From contig JAVHXO010000004.1 of assembly GCA_031119525.1 (NCBI GenBank), forward strand, positions 1 to 64,000: a stretch of DNA of 64,000 nucleotides, read 5' to 3'. A program made the translations under genes and the position numbers. Source of the DNA: Spiroplasma sp. (GTDB lineage Bacteria > Bacillota_I > Bacilli_A > Mycoplasmatales > VBWQ01). Position 1 is the stretch's first letter. Each line of letters begins with the position of its first letter. The notes under the pieces were generated by a model, which had not been told where the DNA came from, did no database searches, and saw nothing but the letters and a program-made list of their open reading frames with translations. Below, piece after piece: positions 56,732 through 64,000 of this stretch.

Positions 56732-57133
56732 ACGTTTTGAGAATTGTGGTGCTTTTCTAGCTGCTTTTAAACCATATTTCTTACGTTCTTTAATTCTAGC
56801 ATCTCTAGTTAATAATCCATTATCACGTAATAAATCTTTATATTCTTTCGATACTTTGATTAAAGTTTTAGCAATTGCTAAACGTGCTGCGCCTGCTTGA
56901 CCTGATTTTCCGCCACCATCAACATTAATTCGAACATCAAATTTAGTTAAAGTATTAGTTACATTTAAAGGTAATAACATATCCTTAACTAATAATTCTT
57001 GCGTAAAGAACTTCATTGGCTCAATGCCATTAACTAAAACACTACCTTGATTGTTAGTATTTGTCATATGAACACGAGCAATTGAACTTTTTCTTCCACC
57101 AGAACTACTGTAAGTAGTAATTTTATTAGTCAT
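56729..57133 (-). CDS. rpsI: 30S ribosomal protein S9
   Basis: 134 residues. Family marks are SGGRKSSIARVHM, the glycine-rich VDGGGKSGQAGAARLAIAK and the C-terminal KKYGLKAARKAPQFSKR. The last Lys-Arg reaches the tRNA in the P site. The partner rplM lies 17 bases upstream, the conserved L13-S9 operon. Confidence 0.97.
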   Translation of the reverse strand: MTNKITTYSSSGGRKSSIARVHMTNTNNQGSVLVNGIEPMKFFTQELLVKDMLLPLNVTNTLTKFDVRINVDGGGKSGQAGAARLAIAKTLIKVSKEYKDLLRDNGLLTRDARIKERKKYGLKAARKAPQFSKR

Positions 57134-57150
57134 TTTTTATTACTCCCCGA

Positions 57151-57585
57151 TTAATTTTTTAATACTCAAACGTCAGGATTTTGAGCTTGATGTTGATGTT
57201 GATCAGAATTATAAACATGTAAATGAGTAAGTTGTTTACGTCCTAAAGTTGTGTTTGGTAACATCCCTTTAATCGCAAGTTCAACTACTTCAGCAGCATT
57301 TTTATTTAACATGTCTCCAGCTTTACGAACTCTTAACCCACCTGGATATTGTGAGTGGTTGTAATACTTTTTGTCTTGCAGTTTTTTACCTGTTAATTTG
57401 ATTTTGTTAGCATTAATAATAATAACAAAATCACCACAGTCAATATATGGTGTAAAGATTGCTTTATCTTTACCACGTAATTTTTTAGCAACTTCAGTTG
57501 CTAAACGTCCCAAAACAAGTCCACTTGCATCAATAACATATCATTTTTTTTCAATGTTATCAAATTTCATCGTTGTTTGACGCAT
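57151..57585 (-). CDS. rplM: 50S ribosomal protein L13
   Basis: 144 residues. [23 protein letters not shown], then [28 protein letters not shown] and [13 protein letters not shown] match L13. The Trp in KKWYV is TGA, so a standard-code start would fall 24 codons late. It is the first gene of the rplM-rpsI operon, with AAGGAG 8 bases upstream. Confidence 0.97.
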
Positions 57586-57589
57586 ATTT

Positions 57590-57640
57590 GTTTCTCCTTG
57601 CATTTGTAACTTTACCGGGGCTACAATTGCTTAAAGCACT
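57590..57640 (-). promoter_or_regulatory. Possible L13 leader RNA
   Basis: The transcribed leader reads AGCAATTGTAGCCCCGGT, then AAAGTTACAAATGCAAGGAG. TTGTA pairs with TACAA around a GC-rich loop, and the ribosome site follows directly. It resembles the L13 leader of Firmicutes in position and content. I could not test it against the covariance model. Confidence 0.45.
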
Positions 57641-57645
57641 AGTAA

Positions 57646-57674
57646 ATTATATATAATATTACTAATTTAAGCAA
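57646..57674 (-). promoter_or_regulatory. rplM-rpsI promoter
   Basis: On the minus strand, TTGCTT and TATAAT are separated by exactly 17 bases, in the 137-base gap before rplM. Confidence 0.65.
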
Positions 57675-57722
57675 GCATTAGTTAACAAATAAGTTTAAAT
57701 TATAAATTTTTAAAGATTAGTA

Positions 57723-58151
57723 TTAATTGATTTTTTTATTTTTAAATATTCACTCAAATTTTTTTATCGTAATTCAACATAAGGGTAAATAATGTGTATG
57801 ATTTTGACATACTTTTATGCTTTCCACACAAAAAAACTTTTTTTCATTTACTTTATTAAATAAAAAATCTAAATTTTGCTTTAAAACTTCAATATCATTG
57901 TTAATAAATGGCGGAAGAAATTCATTTAAATCAACAATTATTTTTTTAAAATTATTCGGATATTTTGATAATATCGTATTTAAATCTTTTTTATCAATAT
58001 TTATTTCTATTAATAATTTAACTATATTATTAATTTCTTGATCGCTTGCTCCTAAATTTTTTGCTTTTTTAACACATTTATTAATTTTATTTAAATTTTC
58101 TTTATAAATTTTAATAAAAATATTTAAATTTTTGTAAACAGAATTTGACAT
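57723..58151 (-). CDS. C-terminal part of a broken membrane protein next to the Panacea antitoxin
   Basis: 142 residues from the ATG at 58151. The open frame itself begins at about 58293, giving another 46 residues rich in Lys, Phe and Ile (KEEFIYQYQYIIQFIKFF). It is helical, with charged repeats (NKCVKKAKNLGASDQEINNIVKLL, LSKYPNNFKKIIVDLNEFL), and two TGA-coded Trp near the end. No ribosome site is seen for the 58151 start. Removing one A from the A7 tract at 58286-58292 joins it in frame to the two-TM gene upstream, making a 283-residue protein. I read it as the second half of the probable toxin. Confidence 0.55.
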
Positions 58152-58266
58152 TTTTCATTTTTCCATAAAAATTAAATCTACTTCTTGTGCTTCAAATTTC
58201 TGAATAAAAAATTTTATAAATTGAATTATATATTGATATTGATAAATAAACTCTTCTTTAAATTTA

Positions 58267-58575
58267 TTAATAATTTTTTTGTAAATTTTTTTGCGTTATT
58301 TTAATATCTTTAATATAAAATCTAATTCTTTCATTTTTTTCTCTTTTTAAAGAAGCAAAATTTCCTCAATAATAAGCAACAGCAAGAGAAAGAAAAGAAA
58401 TAAAAACACCAGTTATTGCATTAAATATTTCTGGATTTGGTCATTGAATTGAATTTCAAATTATTACTAAAAGAGCCAAAAATATTCAAACAAATAACGT
58501 TACATAAAACATTTTATTTAAAAGAAAACAACTAATAAAATTACTATTTTCTAATTTTTGTTTTAATATTTTCAT
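58267..58575 (-). CDS. Two-TM membrane protein, N-terminal part of probable toxin
   Basis: 102 residues. Helix 1 is about 22-41 (FYVTLFVWIFLALLVIIW) and helix 2 about 52-70 (ITGVFISFLSLAVAYYW). The charged stretch FASLKREKNERIRFYIKDIK follows, and the frame ends soon after an A7 tract (58286-58292). The next frame continues the protein. The gene overlaps the Panacea (DUF4065) antitoxin gene by 32 bases. In PanAT systems that position is occupied by the toxin, often a membrane-active one, so a toxin is inferred. All four Trp are TGA. Confidence 0.6.
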
Positions 58576-58990
58576 TTAAATGTTTTTTAATATTTAATTT
58601 GTTATTACTTGGTTCAAATTCATCTAAACCATTTCTTGCTTTTTGTCAAATAAAATGCTCATGAGATATTTTAACTAATTCAAATGCTCCTTTATTGTCA
58701 TATTCTTTAATAACTTCATTTAATACATCTTTAATGTTTTTATCTTTAATATTTTGATCATCTTTATTATCTTCAATCAAAAATAATCTATAAAATGAAT
58801 AATATAAATCAGGTAATACAGGACCATATACTCAGGCTTCAAATTCATCATCAAATAATTCTTCGCCATATTTTTCATAATATTTAATATATGCAAAAAA
58901 CATCATTTTTTGTAATTTTAAATTACTCATATTATTATTTGTATTCTGATACAAATATTTTGCTACATCCATGTAATTTAACTTTGCCAT
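58544..58990 (-). CDS. Panacea-domain antitoxin (DUF4065, SocA-like)
   Basis: 148 residues. Nearly all is one Panacea domain: YMDVAKYLYQNTNNN, then MSNLKLQKMMFFAYIKYYE, FEAWVYGPVLPDLYYSF, and a C-terminal helix VKISHEHFIWQKAR. The (A/E)xWVYGPVxPxxY motif is the family hallmark. Panacea proteins are versatile antitoxins paired with many unrelated toxins. AGAGGTGG precedes the ATG. Its 3' end overlaps the two-TM gene, so the pair is translationally linked in the antitoxin-toxin order. Confidence 0.88.
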
Positions 58991-59414
58991 GATGCCACCT
59001 CTTCTGCCTTTCTATCTAAATAGTAACATGAAATCAAACTAGTAAAAAATAAAATTTATATCTTTAATAACTATTTTATTTTAAAAGTTATTATATTAAT
59101 TGACATACACTTAAAATTTGGTAAAGATAAATTTAAGTTATTAAGAACAATAAGCTACAACCCTCCATTTATAAGTAAAATTTGACAAATAAACCTGAAT
59201 TTCATATAATAAAAAAAGCAAATCACAAAAGCAGCAAATAAATATTATTAAGTTTAAAATAGTTTTTCCCTTTAGATAAATCATATGATTTATCATATTA
59301 ATTCTCATAAGTAATCTGAGCTGTTCAGACGAAAGAAAAACTCTCTTAATAAGGATTTATTAACTCTCTTTGTGTTTGTTCACTTATTTCATACATACAT
59401 AAGGAGGTTTTTTT
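58991..59414. other. Divergent intergenic region and rpsD leader
   Basis: No gene visible. It holds a consensus plus-strand promoter at 59182 and a transcribed leader of about 200 bases before rpsD. The leader includes the palindrome AAATCATATGATTT and a pyrimidine-rich stretch, and may carry S4 autoregulation. Confidence 0.55.
59182..59210 (+). promoter_or_regulatory. rpsD promoter
   Basis: Perfect TTGACA and TATAAT with a 17-base spacer, the strongest promoter match in the window. It lies about 205 bases upstream of the rpsD ATG. Confidence 0.85.
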
Positions 59415-60026
59415 ATGGCAAGATATACAGGACCAATGTTTAAGAAATCAAGAAGATTAAGTTTTTCTGTTTTAGAATCAGGTAAGGAATTTACTAAAGG
59501 TAAAAAACGTAGTTATCCGCCTGGACAACACGGAACAAAAAAAATTAAACTTTCAACTTATGGGCAACAATTACAAGAAAAACAAAAAATTCGTTTTGCA
59601 TATGGAATTAATGCCCGTCAATTAAAAAACTTATTCAATAAAGCAAAGTTACAACATGGTGTTACTGGGACAAACTTATTAATTCTTTTAGAATCAAGAT
59701 TAGATAATATTATTTTCCGTTTTGGTTTAGCAACAACAAGAAATGCTGCTCGTCAATTAGTAAATCATGATCACGTATTAGTTAATGGGAAAAAAATTAA
59801 TATCCCTTCATACTTGGTAAAAGTTGGAGATACAATTACAATTGATGAAAAATCAAAGAAAAATGTTAAGATTTTAGAATCACTACAAATTAATGCAACA
59901 ACATTACCCTTCGTTGAATTCGACAAAAAAACATTCACTGGTAAATACTTGAGAGCACCATTAAGAGAAGAATTAAATTCTGATCTTCATGAAGCTTTAG
60001 TAATTGAATCATATGGTCGAGCTTAA
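59415..60026 (+). CDS. rpsD: 30S ribosomal protein S4
   Basis: 203 residues. Primary 16S rRNA-binding protein that starts 30S assembly and often represses its own mRNA. N-terminal MARYTGPMFKKSRRLSFS, then YPPGQHG, and the S4 RNA-binding domain LESRLDNIIFRFGLATTRNAARQLVNHDHVLVNGK. AAGGAGG is placed ideally before the ATG. It is a stand-alone gene with a long leader and its own terminator. Confidence 0.97.
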   Translation: MARYTGPMFKKSRRLSFSVLESGKEFTKGKKRSYPPGQHGTKKIKLSTYGQQLQEKQKIRFAYGINARQLKNLFNKAKLQHGVTGTNLLILLESRLDNIIFRFGLATTRNAARQLVNHDHVLVNGKKINIPSYLVKVGDTITIDEKSKKNVKILESLQINATTLPFVEFDKKTFTGKYLRAPLREELNSDLHEALVIESYGRA

Positions 60027-60065
60027 ACCTTTTAAAAAACTTTAAAAGATTGAATTATAAAAAAC

Positions 60066-60107
60066 TAAAAAACTCATAGCAATTAAATTACTATGAGTTT
60101 TTTTATT
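60066..60107. terminator. Terminator between rpsD and tyrS
   Basis: AAAAACTCATAG/CTATGAGTTTTT hairpin with T-tract on the plus strand and A-tract on the other, so it can serve both convergent genes. Confidence 0.8.
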
Positions 60108-60123
60108 ATAAAAATTGAAGCCA

Positions 60124-61734
60124 TTATTGATGGAAAACCAAATAATAATTTCTTTTACCCTTCCTAATCAAGGTAATTTGTTTATTGATAGCAGTTTTTT
60201 TACTAATAATAAAGTTTTCATCATTAATTTTTTGACCATTAACACTAATTGCTTGGTCTTGAATTAACTCACGAACTTGCCTTTTTGAATTACAAATTTT
60301 ATGATCAACCAAAATTGTCATTAAAGTTTGATCACTATTTTGTTTAATTGTTGGAACATCTTTAAAAATTGATAAAATTTCTGATGTTGTTAATTGATTA
60401 ATTTCATTATTAAATAAGGCGTTAGTAATCTTCAAAGCTTTAAAATATCCTGGTAATTGATGAATAAAAATTGTTAAAGTTGCTGCCAACACTTTTTGAC
60501 CAATCCTTAATGTTGGATTTTTTTTATGTAATTGACTAATAAAAGCAATTTGTTTTTGATTAAAAAAAGTTAAACTAGCAAACAATTTTTCTAAGTCTTT
60601 ATCTTCTTGATTAAATAAAAACTGATACAATTCGTAAGTTGAAGTTTTTGTTTGTGATAAAAAGATTGCACCTTTCTCACTTTTACCAAATTTTTCACCA
60701 TTAGCTTTTGTTAATAAATTAATTGTTAACCCAGCAGCATTTGATTCTGGACCAACTTTTTTGTGAATTAAATCAAGACCAGCAGTAATATTACCTCATT
60801 GATCAGAACCACCTGATTGTAAGTAACAATTTTCTTTGTTATATAAATGATAAAAATCAAATCCCTGCAAAATCATATAAGAAAATTCGGTGTAAGAAAT
60901 ACCAGTTTCCAACCGTTTAGCAACCATTTCTTTGCCCAGCATTTGATTAATATTAAAATCTTTACCGACATCACGCAAAAAATCGAAAAGTTTAAAATTT
61001 GATAATCAATCAGCATTATTTAAAATTTTAATCGCTTTAATCTTCGTTGCCTTATTATGTTGCCCCCAAGTTAATTGACAAAATTCTTTTCAAGCTGCAA
61101 TTCAAAAATTTAAATACTTTAATAGTTGCTGAAAAGTTAAATTTGCTAAATTTGCTTGTTGTTGCAAATAATTAACATCTAAACTTAAAATTTGATAAAG
61201 ACTATGCAACTCTGATGCTGATAAATTTAATTCTTGTAGTGGCAATGGCAATTTTTTTAAAATTACTACTAAAGAATCTTTATATTGCGCGTTAGGATTA
61301 ATACTTTTAAAAACCATATCCAAAATTTGAAAATCATGATTATTTAAAATTTTAAAATCACGAATTAAATCTAACGGATTAAAATCACTAAACTCTTGTT
61401 GATTAATTAAATCAGTTAATTGTTTAGCAATAGCTTTCATATTAGTTCTTAATTGTTCTTGTGATAGTAAATTTCGTTCTTGACTTTTACCACTTGGATC
61501 GCCAATCATCGCAGTCGCACCACCAATTAACGCAATTGATTGAAAACCAAACAAGGCAAATCTTCGCAATAAAATAACTTGAATTAAATTACCTAAATGT
61601 AAAGAATCATTAGTTGGGTCAAAGCCACAATAAATTGCTTTTTGCAATTTTTGAGCAAGCAAAACTTTATCAGTGTTGCTAATATCTTTAATTAACTTCC
61701 GTCAATTTAATTCATCAATAATATTATTTATCAT
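60124..61734 (-). CDS. tyrS: Tyrosyl-tRNA synthetase with large insertion
   Basis: 536 residues against the usual 410-425. Class I signatures are [15 protein letters not shown] (HIGH equivalent), [25 protein letters not shown] and KFGKSEKG (KMSKS equivalent). The C-terminal S4-like domain ([21 protein letters not shown]) binds tRNA-Tyr. Between the GKSQERNLL region and [20 protein letters not shown], where other enzymes need only a short link, there are about 115 extra residues (roughly 115-232; 61039-61392). They are Leu/Gln-rich and helical. The frame is continuous, with several TGA Trp. Confidence 0.93.
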
Positions 61735-61796
61735 TATTACTCCAGTTCTTCCAGCTTTACTATTTTTTATTAATATTTAATAAATATATAATAAAC

Positions 61797-62228
61797 CTAA
61801 TCAGAAAAAATATCATCAACAATTTCTGAAATTGAATTGCTAATAATTTCAGTAGTTGCATCAAAATCAGAAATAATCGATAAATCATCAGTGTTTTTTT
61901 CTAAACTATCGCGAAAATTTAAATAATTGGATGGTAACGCAGCTTGAAGTTCTTTTGCTTCTTTTTCTTTGTGATATTGCTTTAACACATCAGTATTTGA
62001 TTTAAAACTTTCTTGATATTCTTTTTCTTTAGCAATTTTATTTTTTGCTTCCAATTCTTCTTCAATTTGTTTTTCTAAATAATTAGTGTCTTGGGAATTA
62101 TTCACATGATCAGAAACTAAATTTTTATTCTCAACAATCCGATTTTTATACTCATGACCAAAAATTGGTGAAATAATTTCATCTAAAAGAAAATTATTTT
62201 TTTTATTATCATAATTATGATTATTCAC
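61797..62228 (-). CDS. Hypothetical acidic protein, about 143 aa
   Basis: Function unknown. The N-terminal third is Asn/Lys-rich, the middle is a charged coiled-coil-like helix (EKQIEEELEAKNKIAKEKEYQESFK), and the end is acidic (ISDFDATTEIISNSISEIVDDIF). It has no membrane segment or Trp. Three start codons lie close together: GTG 62237, ATG 62234 and GTG 62228. GAGGTG has correct spacing only for 62228, but ATG 62234 cannot be excluded. It sits between tyrS and the XRE regulator, which has its own terminator. Confidence 0.6.
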   Translation of the reverse strand: MNNHNYDNKKNNFLLDEIISPIFGHEYKNRIVENKNLVSDHVNNSQDTNYLEKQIEEELEAKNKIAKEKEYQESFKSNTDVLKQYHKEKEAKELQAALPSNYLNFRDSLEKNTDDLSIISDFDATTEIISNSISEIVDDIFSD

Positions 62229-62313
62229 TTTCATCACCTCATAAAAACTAAATCAATTTATTTAAATTATAACACTTTTAACAATGATTTCATTTAGTGA
62301 GAATTAACAATTA

Positions 62314-62347
62314 ATAAAAAAGAGTTTCTTAAATTAAGAAACTCTTA
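62314..62347 (-). terminator. Terminator after the XRE regulator
   Basis: AAGAGTTTCTT/AAGAAACTCTT hairpin with TTTTTTATT on the minus strand. Confidence 0.8.
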
Positions 62348-62369
62348 TGAAAATAAAAATAATTATCTT

Positions 62370-62666
62370 TTATTTGTTTTCGTTGTCAAATCCTTCAGCA
62401 AAAAAATCTGCCATAGAAATATCTAAACTTTCAATAATTTTAAGCATCGCCACCAAAGAAACATTTCTTGTGCCTCTCTCAACATCAGAAATGTAATTAC
62501 GATGCAGCCCACTTATTTCACTCAATTTTTCTTGAGAAAATTTTTTGCCCTTACTATGACGTAATGTTTTCATCCGTTTGCCAAAAGCATCTAATAATGC
62601 TTTTCTTTCTTCTGCTTCTTGTTCGTTAATTTCAGTAATTTCCTTATTCTTATTAACCTTAATCAT
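62370..62666 (-). CDS. XRE-family helix-turn-helix regulator
   Basis: 98 residues. The Cro/C1-type HTH spans about residues 29-85: GKRMKTLRHSKGKKFSQEKLS, then SGLHRNYISDVERGTRNVSLVAMLKIIESL. DNA-binding transcription factor; the target is unknown. The N-terminal 28 residues are charged, and the end is acidic. AGAGGTG precedes the ATG. It follows whiA on the same strand by 31 bases, possibly co-transcribed with whiA. Confidence 0.9.
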   Translation of the reverse strand: MIKVNKNKEITEINEQEAEERKALLDAFGKRMKTLRHSKGKKFSQEKLSEISGLHRNYISDVERGTRNVSLVAMLKIIESLDISMADFFAEGFDNENK

Positions 62667-62697
62667 TTTTTCACCTCTATATTAAAAAACTAAAAAT

Positions 62698-63612
62698 TTA
62701 CATTGATAACAATTCACGATATGTTTTTTTTAGTTCTCGCATTAAGTGATTAACACCTGACTTAGTAATCATTTCACCAGTTTTTTCATAATAAAAGATA
62801 CTTAATTCAGTTAAAGAAGCATCTTGGTTGATTAATCTTAAATCAGCCAAAATTTGGCATTTATCAGATAATTGATTAAAACCATTCAATTCTTTAATCT
62901 TAGTAATCATTTTTACTTGTTCTAAACTTGCAACAAGTGTTTTTTGCTGGTTGGAAATGTCAATGTTATTAAATCGATTAATCGTATTTAATAATTCTCG
63001 CTTAATTCTTTGATCTTCAAAACTGAATACCGCTTGTGGGCAATCTAATAATTTTAAAAACTCAGAAATATCATTTGATTTCTTTAAATAAAGAATAAAT
63101 TTATTTCTGCGAATAATAATTTTAAAATCTAAATTAAAATTATCTAACAATAACTTTTGGATTGTCTTCACAAATTGATAATCATTAAATTGTAATTCTA
63201 GATGATAGTTTGAAGTCGTTGGTGAATTAATGCTCCCTGAAACCAAAAAAATTCCAGCAATATATGCCCTAAGACAATGCTTTTTAACATTTTTATTGGT
63301 AATGTCAAAATCTTTGCTTTTTAATCAAATACCATTACTTAAATTATTAACTTCAATTAGATATCTATTAGCTTTTTTATATTTTTTTGTTAATATTTCA
63401 GAATAATTTTCTCAGCCTTGATTTTTTAATAATTGAAAAATTAAATTAATTGTTGGTTCATGAAAACTATATAATTTAATTTCTTGATTTTCTTTGTTGT
63501 TATTAGTTAATTTATTTAATCTAACAAAAGCAGATAGTAACGATTTTTGGCAGCAATCTTCAAAAGATTTTTGACAAATTTCATCTTTTATCATCATTGT
63601 AAATGATGACAT
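62698..63612 (-). CDS. whiA: Sporulation/division regulator WhiA
   Basis: 304 residues. The N-terminal part is a degenerate LAGLIDADG homing-endonuclease fold (LRAYIAGIFLVSGSINSP), and the C-terminal HTH is recognisable in LADLRLINQDASLTELS and MITKSGVNHLMRELKK. In Firmicutes WhiA affects division and chromosome segregation. Mollicutes keep it, and in Mycoplasma it is linked to ribosomal gene control. AGAGGTG 6 bases before 63612 fixes the start; a GTG at 63621 is less likely. It lies 27 bases from trxB. Confidence 0.9.
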
Positions 63613-63639
63613 TGTTATCACCTCTTTATTTTACCGATA

Positions 63640-64000
63640 TTAGTTAATATTATCAATATAATTAATAATATATTGTGCTGCAATAGCTCCATCATTAGTA
63701 GCAGTAACAATTTGTCGTAATTTTTTTCTTACAACATCACCTGCAGCAAATAAGCCAGGAATTTTTGTTTGACAAATTTCATCAACTAAAATGTAACCTT
63801 CTTGATCACAAATACCTAAGTCTTTAACAAACTCAGTAATTGGTTCACTACCAATATAAGGAAACAAAGCATCGGTTTTAATTTCTTTAATTTCTTTAGT
63901 TTTATTATTAAACAATTTTACAGCAACTACTTTATCAAGATTTTTATCACCAATAACTTCTTTTACTTCTCAATTAAGGTGTAATTTAATATTAGGATTA
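63640..64000 (-). CDS. trxB: Thioredoxin reductase, N-terminus beyond window
   Basis: Only the C-terminal 119 or so residues are here. ALFPYIGSEPITEFV and the FAD-binding PGLFAAGDVVRKKLRQIVTATNDGAIAA are the family's terminal signature. It keeps thioredoxin reduced with NADPH. The CxxC and N-terminal FAD motifs should lie just past base 64000. A TGA-coded Trp (HLNWEVKEVIGD) precedes the visible part. It is followed by whiA, so it may head that operon. Confidence 0.9.

Overview
The window is AT-rich DNA from a wall-less Mollicute, most likely a Spiroplasma. The decisive sign is that UGA is read as tryptophan (translation table 4). Nearly every gene has in-frame TGA codons where its protein family has Trp, and the long reading frames are intact only under that code. 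Other signs are lipoproteins with short Cys lipoboxes, a P80-P60-HinT locus, an L27 that needs N-terminal cleavage with its Prp protease next to it, glycolytic genes, and the small Mollicute replication and translation set. I cannot assign a species or clade. All coordinates here assume table 4, so genes are longer than a standard-code translation would suggest.

Layout. 1-6500 (minus): nadE (cut by the window edge), rmuC, obgE, two unknown genes, then the rplU-prp-rpmA ribosomal operon with an L21-type leader. 6700-9100: an Ig-like unknown gene, two tandem paralogous small genes and a membrane protein. 9100-12400 (minus): tRNA-Gly, a neurotransmitter:sodium symporter-type transporter with a 43-residue membrane partner, and a seven-tRNA cluster. 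12500-18200: a membrane protein and a nicotinamidase-like hydrolase (plus), then pgi, an S1-domain protein, 5-formyl-THF cyclo-ligase and sufU-sufS (minus). 18400-23200 (plus): P80-like and P60-like lipoproteins, HinT and a membrane protein. 23200-30500 (minus): yhaM, phosphohexomutase, metK, an alpha/beta hydrolase, ymdB, ylxM and ftsY. 30600-38300: a nitroreductase, a 1564-residue FtsX-type permease and a large lipoprotein. 38700-40700 (minus): an AAA ATPase plus RloB-like pair, a probable defence module. 40800-46600 (plus): polA, mutM, dnaB and dnaI. 46700-49700 (plus): gap, pgk and a membrane protein. 49700-57600 (minus): a YugP-like protein, a Dph6-like ATPase, fakA, hpf, an ABC-2 exporter, tRNA-Ile, rpsI and rplM. 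57700-59000 (minus): a Panacea (DUF4065) antitoxin and a broken membrane protein. 59200-64000: rpsD (plus), then tyrS, an acidic unknown gene, an XRE regulator, whiA and trxB (cut by the edge).

The genes fit a fermentative, host-dependent cell. Glycolysis (pgi, gap, pgk), NAD salvage (nadE, nicotinamidase-like), Fe-S assembly (SufS/SufU), SAM synthesis, the SRP receptor, the primosome (DnaB/DnaI) and base-excision repair (PolA/MutM) are all present. Most transcription units end in recognisable hairpin plus T-tract terminators, many of them placed between convergent genes.

The parts most worth a second look are: the Panacea antitoxin with a two-TM partner broken at an A7 tract; the AAA ATPase/RloB pair whose second gene has no ordinary start codon; a tyrosyl-tRNA synthetase with about 115 extra residues; two apparent pseudoenzymes (alpha/beta hydrolase without its serine, YugP-like protein without its zinc motif); the transporter with a 43-residue subunit; and the tandem paralogues at 7.6-8.5 kb. 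I saw no insertion sequence, prophage, rRNA or CRISPR array.
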